Shown here: positions 8,617-16,290 of the stretch, piece by piece
Numbering within the stretch: the stretch's first letter is position 1
Layout of the letters: the number at the start of each line of letters is the position of its first letter
The notes under the pieces: model-generated
The model's database searches: none
Told to the model about the DNA's origin: nothing
Seen by the model: the letters and a program-made list of their open reading frames with translations, nothing else
Assembly (NCBI GenBank): GCA_946415315.1
Contig: CAMKRZ010000023.1
Coordinates: 1 to 52,853 of the forward strand
Direction: 5' to 3'
Source of the DNA: an uncultured Lachnoclostridium sp.
GTDB taxonomy: Bacteria; Bacillota; Clostridia; Lachnospirales; Lachnospiraceae
DNA: 52,853 nt
Program-made: the position numbers and the translations under genes

Positions 8617-8654
8617 AAAGAGCATCGGGAATATTTCCCGATGCTCTTTTTTTT
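8617..8654 (+). terminator. Terminator of tRNA-Leu(CAG)
   Basis: A perfect stem of about 15 bp (8617-8631 with 8635-8649), a TAT loop and eight Ts. It begins two bases after the tRNA and also separates it from the convergent gene on the minus strand. Confidence 0.92.
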
Positions 8655-8687
8655 CGGAAACTATTTTCACCACCCCAGGGTTGTAAA

Positions 8688-9161
8688 TCAGCACTTCCTC
8701 AAAAGCATCATGCCGCTTCCGAAGGGAAGAAGCCCATCGTCGTTGAGCGTCAGCTCATCCCACGGCGACTGAACCTCGTCGAACATCTCACGGTGCTCAC
8801 CGGAGTTGTAGAGGAAGGATCCATTTTCCTCTTTCCACTTTTTTTCTTCCACACACATCATACCGTCCGCCCAGCCGAGCAATTCGCCGGAGGCAAGGGC
8901 AGCCTCAATCTCCTCGTCGGAGATGTCTTTGGGACCCTTCATCCAGGTGCGAACTTTGCCGTCTGTCGTAAACTCCACGCGCGTATAGAAACCCTGCACC
9001 ATCTCCTCCGGATCGTCGTCCAGTTCGCCGGCGGCATTCTTCGCCTCAAGCTCGGCCCGGACCTCCTCCAGAGTGAAGAAGGCGAATTTTCCGCCCACGA
9101 AGGATCTTGCCTTGGCAACCTCCCAGGAACCGATGAGATCGGCAGCACTGTTAAAACCCAT
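8688..9161 (-). CDS. Acidic cytoplasmic protein of unknown function
   Basis: 157 residues, rich in Asp and Glu, with no signal peptide or membrane segment. It opens MGFNSAADLIGSWEVAKA; the GxW near the start followed by alternating strands (MVQGFYTRVEFTTDGKVRTW) recalls small lipocalin-like beta-barrels, but I cannot make a firm family call. The longer frame reaches 9230. The ATG at 9161 is preferred because AGGAGGA lies 9 nt upstream, whereas the alternative ATG at 9170 abuts that site. It is a single gene with its own promoter, placed between and opposite to the two tRNA-Leu genes. Confidence 0.7.
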   Translation of the reverse strand: MGFNSAADLIGSWEVAKARSFVGGKFAFFTLEEVRAELEAKNAAGELDDDPEEMVQGFYTRVEFTTDGKVRTWMKGPKDISDEEIEAALASGELLGWADGMMCVEEKKWKEENGSFLYNSGEHREMFDEVQSPWDELTLNDDGLLPFGSGMMLLRKC

Positions 9162-9244
9162 ACGAATCATTCCTCCTATATTGCCAGAATCGTGTTTCGG
9201 AAAATGCTCCCCCCGTAATCCGCGAGGCACTTTCCCATGCGATC

Positions 9245-9273
9245 ATTATACTTGCGGGACCGTGTCGGCGCAA
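9245..9273 (-). promoter_or_regulatory. Promoter of the minus-strand gene at 8688-9161
   Basis: On the minus strand: TTGCGC, 17 bp, TATAAT, then a leader of about 75 nt that contains one CGGAAAATG word at 9198 on the plus strand. Confidence 0.7.
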
Positions 9274-9342
9274 GGAAAAAAGAGGAAAACAGGCGTCAGG
9301 AAAATGTTGCTCCGGGCTTCTCGGAAAATGTAGAAAAAATGA

Positions 9343-9371
9343 TTGACAAGCCAGAATCTTCGTGGTAATAT
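9343..9371 (+). promoter_or_regulatory. Promoter of tRNA-Leu(AAG)
   Basis: TTGACA, 17 bp, TAATAT, near consensus, 26 bp before the tRNA. Confidence 0.88.
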
Positions 9372-9397
9372 AAGCGAGCGTGTTAAAACAACACTCT

Positions 9398-9480
9398 GCG
9401 GACTTGCTGGAATTGGCAGACAGGCATGACTAAGGATCATGTGCGCTAAGCGCGTTCGGGTTCAAGTCCCGTAGTCCGCA
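9398..9480 (+). tRNA. tRNA-Leu(AAG)
   Basis: An 83-nt class II tRNA. The acceptor stem GCGGACT pairs with AGTCCGC, followed by discriminator A. The D-stem is CTG/CAG and the anticodon stem CATGA/TCATG, identical to the CAG isoacceptor. The loop CTAAGGA gives anticodon AAG. The variable arm is a strong GCGC/GCGC stem. The outermost T-stem pair is T-T. An unpaired A at position 34 is unusual for a bacterial leucine tRNA and would normally be read as inosine after TadA-type deamination. Confidence 0.9.
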
Positions 9481-9483
9481 TCA

Positions 9484-9522
9484 AAATATCTCCCGACTCA
9501 GGCCGGGAGATATTTGTTTTTT
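9484..9522 (+). terminator. Terminator of tRNA-Leu(AAG)
   Basis: A 12-bp perfect stem (9484-9495 with 9504-9515), then GTTTTTT. The T-tail overlaps the -35 box of the following promoter. Confidence 0.9.
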
Positions 9523-9542
9523 ACGGCGGTTCATGATATACT
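9514..9542 (+). promoter_or_regulatory. Probable promoter of the ArsR gene
   Basis: TTGTTT, 17 bp, TATACT. Its -35 box is inside the T-run of the tRNA terminator. I see no SmtB-type operator here, unlike at the ATPase promoter. Confidence 0.5.
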
Positions 9543-9638
9543 GCTAGTGGTATTCAGAGTAGAAGCGGGGGAAGGAAGCGGTTGCACATTTTCACTGCGA
9601 CCGACCTTCTTTGTATTTCACAGCGAGGAGGTGCCGCG

Positions 9639-10004
9639 ATGTTAAAACTCGGCTGCGATTGTGAACCGGCCAATCCGGAACTGGTTGAGCAGGCGTGCTC
9701 CAACATGCCGGAGAAGGAACGTTTGGCGCAAATGACCGACTTTTTCAAAGTGATCGGTGATGATACAAGACTGCGGATCCTTGCATCGCTGCGCGGACAG
9801 GAGCTTTGCGTCAGCGACATCGCCAACGTTGTGGACATGTCGAAATCGGCAGTGTCCCACCAGCTGCGCGTGCTTTCGGGAGCGGGGCTTGTGAAGGGAC
9901 GTCGCAAAGGGAAAAATGTGTACTACTCGCTTGACGATGAACATGTTGAGGAAATCTTCAACGACGCGATGGAGCATGTCACACATCGTCACGGGGAGGT
10001 GTAA
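9639..10004 (+). CDS. ArsR/SmtB family metal-sensing repressor (CzrA/SmtB-like)
   Basis: A 121-residue winged-helix repressor. The recognition helix region is SKSAVSHQLRVLSGAGLVKGRRKGKNVYY. The C-terminal helix carries D100-x-H102-x10-H113-x2-H116, exactly the alpha-5 zinc/cobalt site spacing known for CzrA/SmtB. C6, C8 and C57 (in ELCVSD) may form a partial second, CadC-like, site. The ATG at 9639 follows GAGGAGGT at 9625-9632; the ORF extension to 9582 has no ribosome-binding site. It converges on the P-type ATPase gene, whose promoter holds two matching inverted-repeat operators, so this is probably its repressor, released by Zn, Co or Cd. That link is inferred. Confidence 0.9.
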   Translation: MLKLGCDCEPANPELVEQACSNMPEKERLAQMTDFFKVIGDDTRLRILASLRGQELCVSDIANVVDMSKSAVSHQLRVLSGAGLVKGRRKGKNVYYSLDDEHVEEIFNDAMEHVTHRHGEV

Positions 10005-10087
10005 CAGCATAATCGCTTGGATGTGCACGGAAGCCGCAGAAGTGTCAATCAGGCCTTCCCTATACAGGAAAATGAAATAAAACACAG

Positions 10088-10123
10088 TAACGGCTTTGAG
10101 CGTGAAAACGTTCAAAGCCGTTA
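10088..10123. terminator. Bidirectional terminator between arsR-type gene and ATPase
   Basis: A 16-bp stem (10088-10103 with 10108-10123, one G-U pair) and a GAAA loop. On the minus strand it is followed by a T-rich tail, CTGTGTTTTATTTC. Confidence 0.85.
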
Positions 10124-10171
10124 TCGAAATACTGAGATTCAGGAGAGTTTTTGTCGGACAGAATTGATTCA

Positions 10172-12301
10172 TCAGTTTCCGCGAAGTGTCCGTAGGGCAT
10201 TCAGAATAGCCAGGATGCAGACACCCACATCTGCGAACACGGCCATCCACATTCCGGCGAGACCGAGCGCAGCGAGCGCCAGCACGGCGAATTTTACACC
10301 GAGGGAGAAAATGATATTTTCCCGGGCGATGCACACGGTTTTGCGGGCGATGCGAACCGCGATCGGCAGCTTGGCAAGGTCATCGTTCATGATGACAACA
10401 TCGGCCGCCTCGATGGCAGCGTCGGAACCGAGACCGCCCATGGCGATACCGGCATCTGCGGCTGCGAGCACGGGAGCATCGTTGATCCCGTCACCGACGA
10501 ACAGGACGGAGCCTTTGCGGTCGGGAGCGCCGAGCAACTCGTTCAGACGGGAGATCTTGTCGCCCGGCAGAAGTTCCGTGTAGGCGGCGCTCATGCCAAG
10601 CTTCTCGGCGACCGTTTCGCCGACTTCACGGCGGTCACCGGTCAGCAGCACGGTCTTGCGGATGCCCAGGTCACGGAGAGCCTGAAGCGCTTCCGCGGCA
10701 TTTTGCTTGATACGGTCGGCAATCCGGAGAACTCCGGCAGCCTGACCGTCGACTACGATGTAAGCGAGCGTGCCGTCCTTCGAGAACACGCGGTCGGAGT
10801 GACCGGCGAAAGCCTCGGACACGGCGGGCAGTGACAGACTGCCGACGGCAATCTCATGACCTTCAAACCGTACGGAAACACCTTTGCCTGCGTGCTCGCG
10901 CACATCGGAGGTCATGCTCCGGAGAACGGCAGGATCTGCTGCATCAGGCACGGAGGCGTACGCCTTCATGATCGAGGTTGCGATCGGGTGCGTGGAACCG
11001 CTCTCGGCGGCCGCTGCGAACCGGAGGATTTCCTGTTCGGACAGAGCAAAGGGTATGATTTCCTGAACTTCGAACACGCCCTCTGTGAGCGTTCCGGTCT
11101 TGTCGCAGGCCAGCACGGAAGCGTTTGCCAGCAGTTCCAGGCAGCTTCCGCCCTTCACAAGAATGCCGGCGCGCGATGCGCCGCCGATTCCTCCGAAAAA
11201 TGAGAGCGGCACGGAGATGACAAGCGCGCACGGGCAGGACACTACGAGAAATGTGAGAGCCCGGTACACCCAGGTGCGGAACGCGCCGCCGAAGAACAGC
11301 GGAGGGATGAAGGCAACCAGAATTGCCAGTGCGACCACGATCGGCGTGTAGTACCGCGCGAAGCGGCGGATCAGCGTTTCGGGCTGGGACTTGCGGTCGG
11401 AAGCATGTTCGACCATCTCCAGTATTTTCTGAAGCGAAGAGTTTTCTGCGGAGTGTGTCACGCGCAGGACGATGCGACCGTTCGTGCTGATGCAACCGCT
11501 CACAGCGGACTCGCCGACTGTGATGCGGCGCGGAACCGATTCACCGGTCAGGGCGGAAGTGTCGAGGAAGGACTCCCCGTCCGTCACGATGCCGTCGAGC
11601 GGGATCCGTTCTCCGACGTTGACCACGATGGTTTCACCGACGCGGACGTCCTCAGGATCGACGCGCATTTCCCGACCGTTGCGAAGCACCGTCGCGTGGT
11701 CCGGACGAAGGCTCATCAGCTCCTCCACCGAGCGGCGCGAACGCTCTTCGGCGTACTCCTCAAACAGTTCGCCGATCCGGAACAGCACCATGACCAGGAT
11801 GGCTTCAGGGTATTCACCGACGGCAAATGCGCCGAGCGACGCGATCGCCATCAGAAAATCTTCCGCCAGCAAATGTCCGCGCAGAAGGTTGCGCACGGCA
11901 CCGATCAGGATCTCGCCGCCGCTCACCAGGTAACCGGCAGCGAAGACGGCGATCCGCAGCCATGCCGGATCTTCCGGAAGGAGGAGACCGGTCACCAGCA
12001 GTGCCAGGGATACGCCGATGATGATCAGTGATTTCCGGCGTTCTGCAGCTTCATCACCGTCACCGTGATGGTGGTCGCAGCCGCAGGAGCAACTGACGCC
12101 GCAGCTGTTGCCGTGGCCGTGTGCGTGATCATGCTCGTGGTCATGCCCGTGACTGTGCTCATGCTTGTGTTCGTGCCCACAGTGGCAATCGTCATCGTGG
12201 CAGTGTTTATGGTCATGATCGTGATCGTGTTCTTCATGCTCATGCTCTTCGTGATCCGCGATCGCTGTATTTTGAATGATTTTTTCGTTATCCTCTTTCA
12301 T
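10172..12301 (-). CDS. P1B-type Zn/Cd/Pb-exporting ATPase with His-rich N-terminus
   Basis: 709 residues. Instead of an HMA domain, the N-terminus (about 15-85) is a His/Asp/Cys-rich tail (repeats such as DHDHDHKHCHDDDCHC and CSCGC) that could bind several metal ions. The membrane core follows, with phosphatase loop LTGES, the metal-site CPC in SCPCALVISVPLSF, phosphorylation motif DKTGTLT and hinge GDGINDAPVL. Near the end, ADVGVCILAILNALRTL has the conserved Asp of ZntA-type transporters. CPC plus this Asp points to Zn(II)/Cd(II)/Pb(II) export rather than copper. The ATG at 12301 (GGGAGGT 7 nt upstream) is chosen over 12337, which lies inside the operator region. A CzrA-like sensor is convergent downstream. 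Confidence 0.92.
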   Translation of the reverse strand: MKEDNEKIIQNTAIADHEEHEHEEHDHDHDHKHCHDDDCHCGHEHKHEHSHGHDHEHDHAHGHGNSCGVSCSCGCDHHHGDGDEAAERRKSLIIIGVSLALLVTGLLLPEDPAWLRIAVFAAGYLVSGGEILIGAVRNLLRGHLLAEDFLMAIASLGAFAVGEYPEAILVMVLFRIGELFEEYAEERSRRSVEELMSLRPDHATVLRNGREMRVDPEDVRVGETIVVNVGERIPLDGIVTDGESFLDTSALTGESVPRRITVGESAVSGCISTNGRIVLRVTHSAENSSLQKILEMVEHASDRKSQPETLIRRFARYYTPIVVALAILVAFIPPLFFGGAFRTWVYRALTFLVVSCPCALVISVPLSFFGGIGGASRAGILVKGGSCLELLANASVLACDKTGTLTEGVFEVQEIIPFALSEQEILRFAAAAESGSTHPIATSIMKAYASVPDAADPAVLRSMTSDVREHAGKGVSVRFEGHEIAVGSLSLPAVSEAFAGHSDRVFSKDGTLAYIVVDGQAAGVLRIADRIKQNAAEALQALRDLGIRKTVLLTGDRREVGETVAEKLGMSAAYTELLPGDKISRLNELLGAPDRKGSVLFVGDGINDAPVLAAADAGIAMGGLGSDAAIEAADVVIMNDDLAKLPIAVRIARKTVCIARENIIFSLGVKFAVLALAALGLAGMWMAVFADVGVCILAILNALRTLRGN

Positions 12302-12322
12302 AGGGGTTACCTCCCGAACAGT

Positions 12323-12368
12323 TGAACAATCGTTCATCTGTCTGTATTATAGTTGAACAGACATTCAA
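12323..12368. promoter_or_regulatory. Two SmtB/CzrA-type operators upstream of the ATPase
   Basis: Site 1, TGAACAATCGTTCA at 12323-12336, lies in the transcribed leader. Site 2, TTGAACAGACATTCAA at 12353-12368, lies between the -35 and -10 boxes. Both are inverted repeats of TGAA(C) as in known ArsR/SmtB operators. A further half-site (TTGAACGATT) is at about 12384. Confidence 0.8.
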
Positions 12369-12375
12369 TTGTCAA
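12346..12375 (-). promoter_or_regulatory. Consensus promoter of the P-type ATPase
   Basis: On the minus strand: TTGACA, 18 bp, TATAAT. Both hexamers are perfect, as expected for a strong promoter held off by a repressor. Operator site 2 fills the spacer. Confidence 0.9.
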
Positions 12376-12419
12376 GAGGTTTTTGAACGATTTTTAAAGA
12401 AATTTGAGGTGTATGATTT

Positions 12420-13004
12420 ATGACAGAAAGCACTGCAAAAATGTCCCCGGGTCGACTCTACATCATTCGTCACGGCAGAACGGACTGGAATGACCAGAAA
12501 AGACTGCAGGGTCAGACGGACATCCCGCTCAATGAGGCCGGCCGACGCATGGCGGAAGCCGCGGCGGAGGAGTATGCAGGGATCCCGTTCGACATTTGTT
12601 TTTGCTCGCCGCTGGTGCGGGCGGCGGAGACGGCGCAGATCCTTCTGAACGGAAGAGATGTGCCGATCCGGTACGACGACCGCCTGAAGGAGGTGTCCTT
12701 CGGCGTCTACGAGGGTACGGCGAACAGTTTTCAGATTCCGGACTGTCCGGTGAACCGGTTTTTCTTTCATCCCGAGGAGTACGTCACGGCTGTGGAAGGC
12801 GGCGAGAGTGTCATCGAGCTGATGGAGCGCACGGGCAGTTTTCTGAGCGAGAACGTATATCCGCTCATCGAAAGCGGCAGATCGGTTCTGATCGTCGGCC
12901 ACGGCGCAATGAACATGAGCATCGTCTGCAATGTGAAAAAACTGCCGCTCACGGAGTTCTGGAGCACGGGGATCGAGAACTGCAGGCTGGTTCGCCTGAT
13001 CTGA
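12420..13004 (+). CDS. Histidine phosphatase family protein
   Basis: 194 residues of the phosphoglycerate-mutase-like superfamily. The catalytic RHGRTDWN has nucleophile H18. LQGQTDIPLNEAG and FCSPLVRAAETAQ follow, and the second catalytic His is H161 in IVGHGAMN. Such small members dephosphorylate sugar phosphates, alpha-ribazole phosphate or other metabolites; the substrate cannot be read here. The RLQGQTD spacing is that of the broad-specificity PhoE/GpmB-like group. GAGGTG lies 9 nt upstream of the ATG. It is divergent from the ATPase and has no obvious partner downstream. Confidence 0.88.
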   Translation: MTESTAKMSPGRLYIIRHGRTDWNDQKRLQGQTDIPLNEAGRRMAEAAAEEYAGIPFDICFCSPLVRAAETAQILLNGRDVPIRYDDRLKEVSFGVYEGTANSFQIPDCPVNRFFFHPEEYVTAVEGGESVIELMERTGSFLSENVYPLIESGRSVLIVGHGAMNMSIVCNVKKLPLTEFWSTGIENCRLVRLI

Positions 13005-13090
13005 GAAGCGATAGTGCAATTAGCCGATTTTCGGCGAAAATGAGGGCGGAAGTTTTACGAAAAGCAGGGCCTTATTTTACGAAAAATGCC

Positions 13091-13119
13091 TTGATTCCGC
13101 CCCGGGATTTCGCTATAAT
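13091..13119 (+). promoter_or_regulatory. Promoter of the purine pair
   Basis: TTGATT, 17 bp, TATAAT, followed by a leader of about 60 nt. No purine riboswitch core is recognisable in the leader. Confidence 0.8.
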
Positions 13120-13183
13120 GAAAACGGACGCGGGAGTTGGAAATTCCCACGGACACGAAAGTTTCTAAACGGAGGGAATCCCC

Positions 13184-13897
13184 ATGAATATGCAGTCTTT
13201 GAAGCAGGTTTTACAAGGTAACGCGTATCCCGGACGAGGGATTGTGATAGGCAGATCAGCGGATGGTAAAAGTGCCGTGACTGCCTATTTTATTATGGGT
13301 CGTAGCGTGAACAGCCGCAACCGCGTGTTTGTGACGGACGGCGAGGGCATCCGCACGCAAGCATTTGACCCGTCGAAGCTGTCGGATCCGAGCCTGATCA
13401 TCTATGCGCCGGTGCGTGTGCTCGGCAACAAGACGATCGTCACGAACGGTGACCAGACCGACACGATCTACGAACTGATGGACAAGCAGCAGACGTTCGA
13501 GCAGTCGCTCCGCGGCAGAGAGTTCGAGCCCGATGCGCCGAACTACACGCCTCGCATCAGCGGCATCATGCATGTCGAGAACGGTGTTTACAACTACGCA
13601 ATGTCGATCCTGAAGAGCGACAACGGCGATCCGGATTCCTGCAACCGCTTCACGTTCGCATACACGAACCCGAAGGCAGGTTTCGGCCGTTTCATCCACA
13701 CCTACATGGGCGACGGCAACCCGCTTCCGAGCTTCGAGGGCGAGCCTGAGCTTGTCGATATCGAGGGCAACATTGACGAGTTCACCGATCTTGTGTGGAA
13801 CGCACTGAACGAGGACAACAAGGTTTCGCTGTTCGTGCGCTTTATCGATATCGAGACCGGCAAGTACGAGACGAGAATTATCAACAAGAATGTTTAA
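13184..13897 (+). CDS. IMP cyclohydrolase, PurO-type
   Basis: 237 residues that match the PurO-like IMP cyclohydrolase family through YPGRGIVIGRSADGKSAV, YFIMGRSVNSRNRVF and CNRFTFAYTNPKAGFGRFIHTY. It closes the ring of FAICAR to give IMP, the last step of de novo purine synthesis. In most bacteria this is done by the N-terminal domain of bifunctional PurH; here that domain is replaced by an unrelated enzyme best known from archaea. GGAGGG at 13171-13176 sets the start. The next gene encodes the AICAR transformylase that makes its substrate, 48 bp downstream, so the two form an operon. The stop is followed by a CGGAAAATG palindrome. Confidence 0.88.
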   Translation: MNMQSLKQVLQGNAYPGRGIVIGRSADGKSAVTAYFIMGRSVNSRNRVFVTDGEGIRTQAFDPSKLSDPSLIIYAPVRVLGNKTIVTNGDQTDTIYELMDKQQTFEQSLRGREFEPDAPNYTPRISGIMHVENGVYNYAMSILKSDNGDPDSCNRFTFAYTNPKAGFGRFIHTYMGDGNPLPSFEGEPELVDIEGNIDEFTDLVWNALNEDNKVSLFVRFIDIETGKYETRIINKNV

Positions 13898-13901
13898 GTT
13901 T

Positions 13902-13921
13902 CGGAAAATGAGCATTTTCCG
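13902..13921. repeat. Palindromic pair of the CGGAAAATG word
   Basis: CGGAAAATG-AG-CATTTTCCG, starting 5 bp after the cyclohydrolase stop codon. In RNA it would be a short hairpin (8 bp with a 4-nt loop). No T-run follows, so it should not stop transcription into the next gene. Confidence 0.7.
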
Positions 13922-13945
13922 TGTGAATAAAGAAAGAGGCATGAC

Positions 13946-15124
13946 ATGAACGAACTGGAACTGAAATACGGATGTAACCCCAACCAGAAGCCGTCCCGCA
14001 TTTTCATGGCGAACGGAAGCGAGCTGCCGATCACGGTTCTGAACGGCAAGCCGGGCTACATCAACTTTATGGATGCATTTAACGGATGGCAGCTTGTGAA
14101 GGAGCTCAAGAAGGCGACTGGTCTTCCGGCAGCGACGTCCTTCAAGCACGTATCGCCCGCGGGCGCTGCGGTAGGCCTTCCGCTTACGGATACGCTCCGC
14201 AAGATCTACTGGGTTGACGATCTCGGCGAGCTCACGCCCCTCGCAAGCGCCTATGCACGTGCGCGCGGCGCGGACCGCATGTCCTCGTTCGGCGATTTCA
14301 TCGCGCTCTCCGATGTGTGCGATGTGTGCACCGCGAACATGATCAAGCGCGAGGTCAGCGACGGTATCATCGCTCCCGGTTACGAGCCCGAGGCTCTCGA
14401 GATCCTCAAGAGCAAGAAGAAGGGCAACTACAATGTCATTCAGATCGATGAGTCGTACGTTCCCGAGGCGCTCGAGCGCAAGCAGGTGTACGGCATCACC
14501 TTTGAGCAGGGCCGCAATGAGCTCAAGATCGACGACGAGCTGTTCGCGAACATTCCTACGAAGAACAAAGACCTTCCTGAACTTGCGAAGATCGACCTGA
14601 TCATCTCCCTGATCACCCTCAAGTACACGCAGTCCAACTCCGTGTGCTACTGCAAGGGCGGCCAGGCGATCGGTATCGGTGCCGGACAGCAGTCCCGCAT
14701 CCACTGCACGCGTCTCGCAGGTTCGAAGGCGGACAACTGGTGGCTTCGCCAGTCCGAGCAGGTTCTCAATCTTCCGTTCCTTGACACGATCGGCCGCGCC
14801 GACCGCGACAACGCCATCGACCTCTACATCGGTGAGGATTACATGGACGTTCTCGCGGAAGGAAAATGGCAGAACATCTTCAAGACGAAGCCCGCTGTAT
14901 TTACCGCGGAGGAGAAGCGCGCATGGCTTGACAGGAACACCGACGTTGCACTCGGTTCCGACGCGTTCTTCCCGTTCGGCGACAACATCGAGCGCGCGTT
15001 CAGAAGCGGCGTGAAGTATGTTGCGGAGCCCGGCGGATCGATCCGTGATGACCTTGTGATCCAGGCGGCGGATGACCACGATATGGTGATGGCATTCACC
15101 GGTATCAGATTGTTCCACCATTGA
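13946..15124 (+). CDS. AICAR transformylase, stand-alone
   Basis: 392 residues corresponding only to the C-terminal formyltransferase part of PurH. It transfers a formyl group from 10-formyl-THF to AICAR to give FAICAR. The catalytic Lys-His pair is in [13 protein letters not shown], and the folate/AICAR-binding stretch is [20 protein letters not shown] followed by [18 protein letters not shown]. The MGS-like cyclohydrolase domain of normal PurH is absent, as expected with a separate PurO-type gene just upstream. AAAGAGGC lies about 6 nt before the ATG. The codon choice is more strongly biased than in its neighbours, in line with high expression. Confidence 0.9.
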   Translation: MNELELKYGCNPNQKPSRIFMANGSELPITVLNGKPGYINFMDAFNGWQLVKELKKATGLPAATSFKHVSPAGAAVGLPLTDTLRKIYWVDDLGELTPLASAYARARGADRMSSFGDFIALSDVCDVCTANMIKREVSDGIIAPGYEPEALEILKSKKKGNYNVIQIDESYVPEALERKQVYGITFEQGRNELKIDDELFANIPTKNKDLPELAKIDLIISLITLKYTQSNSVCYCKGGQAIGIGAGQQSRIHCTRLAGSKADNWWLRQSEQVLNLPFLDTIGRADRDNAIDLYIGEDYMDVLAEGKWQNIFKTKPAVFTAEEKRAWLDRNTDVALGSDAFFPFGDNIERAFRSGVKYVAEPGGSIRDDLVIQAADDHDMVMAFTGIRLFHH

Positions 15125-15265
15125 TCGAAGACAGAACCGGCTGATTCAGATGCATTGAAGTCGGGCAATTGCATAGGACAAGTTATCAAAGCCCTCGGGG
15201 GCTGTCGGAGCGAGATTACGGCTCGCGTCGTCAGTTCACCGGGGGCTTGTCGACTCATTTCACAC

Positions 15266-15298
15266 AAAAAGCGCTGTTGTTTCAGCAGCGCTTTTTCT
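15266..15298. terminator. Bidirectional terminator after the purine pair
   Basis: An 11-bp stem (15266-15276 with 15286-15296) with A-run and T-run ends, so it serves both this operon and the convergent YgjP-like gene. The 140 bp before it (15125-15265) hold smaller GC-rich dyads but no gene. Confidence 0.9.
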
Positions 15299-15319
15299 TA
15301 TGCTTGATATATGATTTTT

Positions 15320-16072
15320 CTACCAGTTCAATACTTTCTTCTCGATCGCGCGCAACTCCTTGCGACGTTCTTCGTAGTCGGGGATCTGCGCCTCCACCAT
15401 TTTCCAGAAGGCTTTGCTGTGGTTCATCTCGATGCGGTGGCACAGCTCGTGCACGATGACGTAGTCGCTGAGGCGGTCGGAGAGCATGATCAACTTCCAG
15501 TGGAGGTTGATGTTGCCGATGCTCGAGCAGCTGCCCCATCGCGTGCGCGTCTCTTTGATGTAGAGCGAGCGGTAGGTGACTCCGATGCGGGCGGCCCAGG
15601 CGTCCACGCGGTCGCGAAACCAGTCACCGGCGTACTTGCGCCCCCAGCGGGCGACGAGCATTTTACAGACATCGGGTGAAAGGCTGTTGCCGCGCAGGCG
15701 GAGCTCCATGCCCTGATAGCCCTCCTGCAGTGTCACGGTGTAGTTGTGCGCCGCGGGATCCTCGACGAGCCGGAGAATGACGCGTCCGTTGTGTAGCGGA
15801 AAGAGCGCGCCGTCGAAATAGTGGGACTCCGGAAGATCGGTGTCCGCGTTGGCCTTCCGGATCGCCTCGCGCTTCTCGAGGATCCACGGCAGGCGCGACT
15901 GCAGGATCCGCGTGATCTCGTCGTTGGTTATGCCGTGCGGCGCGCGCACGATCAGCTCCCCGGCAGCGTTCAGCTGCAAGGCAACCGTTTTGCGGCTGCT
16001 GCGCAACAGCGTGAAGGGGAGGTCGCCGTATTTCATGGCTTCTTTTTTGACAGGTCGGTGGATTCCGAACAT
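15320..16072 (-). CDS. YgjP-like (DUF45) zinc metallopeptidase
   Basis: A 250-residue DUF45/YgjP family protein. The zinc site is H208-E209-L-C-H212 with H218, in VIVHELCHRIEMNHSKAFW. The family's RTRWGSCSSIGNINLHWKL precedes it at about residues 177-194. The fold is like the wss/SprT and M48-type proteases; substrates are not established. There is no signal peptide, so it should be cytoplasmic. AAAGGAG lies 5 nt upstream of the ATG on the minus strand. It is a single-gene unit, divergent from the VOC gene and ending at the shared terminator. Confidence 0.88.
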   Translation of the reverse strand: MFGIHRPVKKEAMKYGDLPFTLLRSSRKTVALQLNAAGELIVRAPHGITNDEITRILQSRLPWILEKREAIRKANADTDLPESHYFDGALFPLHNGRVILRLVEDPAAHNYTVTLQEGYQGMELRLRGNSLSPDVCKMLVARWGRKYAGDWFRDRVDAWAARIGVTYRSLYIKETRTRWGSCSSIGNINLHWKLIMLSDRLSDYVIVHELCHRIEMNHSKAFWKMVEAQIPDYEERRKELRAIEKKVLNW

Positions 16073-16135
16073 AAGGACTCCTTTGGTCGGTGGCTGACAG
16101 TATATCTTAGTACATGCACGCGCAACTTCAGCACA

Positions 16136-16164
16136 TTTACTTGCCTTTGCGCGTTCAATATAAT
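16136..16164 (+). promoter_or_regulatory. Promoter of the VOC gene
   Basis: TTTACT, 17 bp, TATAAT. The leader is about 120 nt and contains the inverted CGGAAAATGA pair. On the minus strand a TATACT at 16099-16104 may serve the YgjP-like gene, but its -35 spacing is poor. Confidence 0.7.
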
Positions 16165-16200
16165 GACAGCGTAGTAATGAGACAATTATACCGATTTTTT

Positions 16201-16233
16201 CGGAAAATGAACAGGCTCTTTCTTCATTTTCCG
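16201..16233. repeat. Inverted pair of CGGAAAATGA
   Basis: CGGAAAATGA (16201-16210) and TCATTTTCCG (16224-16233) form a perfect 10-bp stem with a 13-nt loop in the leader of the VOC gene, 57 bp before its ATG. Confidence 0.8.
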
Positions 16234-16290
16234 ATCGACCGGGCTGAGGCCGCGGAAAATAAAAGCATCTTACACAAGGAGGACATCCCT

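Noticed and set aside
9582-9638. Upstream ATG extension of the ArsR protein
   Set aside because: No ribosome-binding site, whereas the internal ATG at 9639 has GAGGAGGT at the right distance.
12065-12325. Hydrophobic plus-strand frame opposite the His-rich tail of the ATPase
   Set aside because: It arises from reading His/Asp codons on the other strand (Val/Met/Ile); there is no start signal and the ATPase frame is certain.
13120-13183. Purine riboswitch before the cyclohydrolase gene
   Set aside because: The leader is too short, and the conserved three-way junction sequences are not present; the purL leader also lacks them.
15125-15265. Dyads such as GCGAG/CTCGC and repeated GGGGGCT as a structured RNA
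   Set aside because: The stems are short and isolated, with no copy-to-copy covariation like that at 17829-17963. The obvious function there is only the terminator at 15266.
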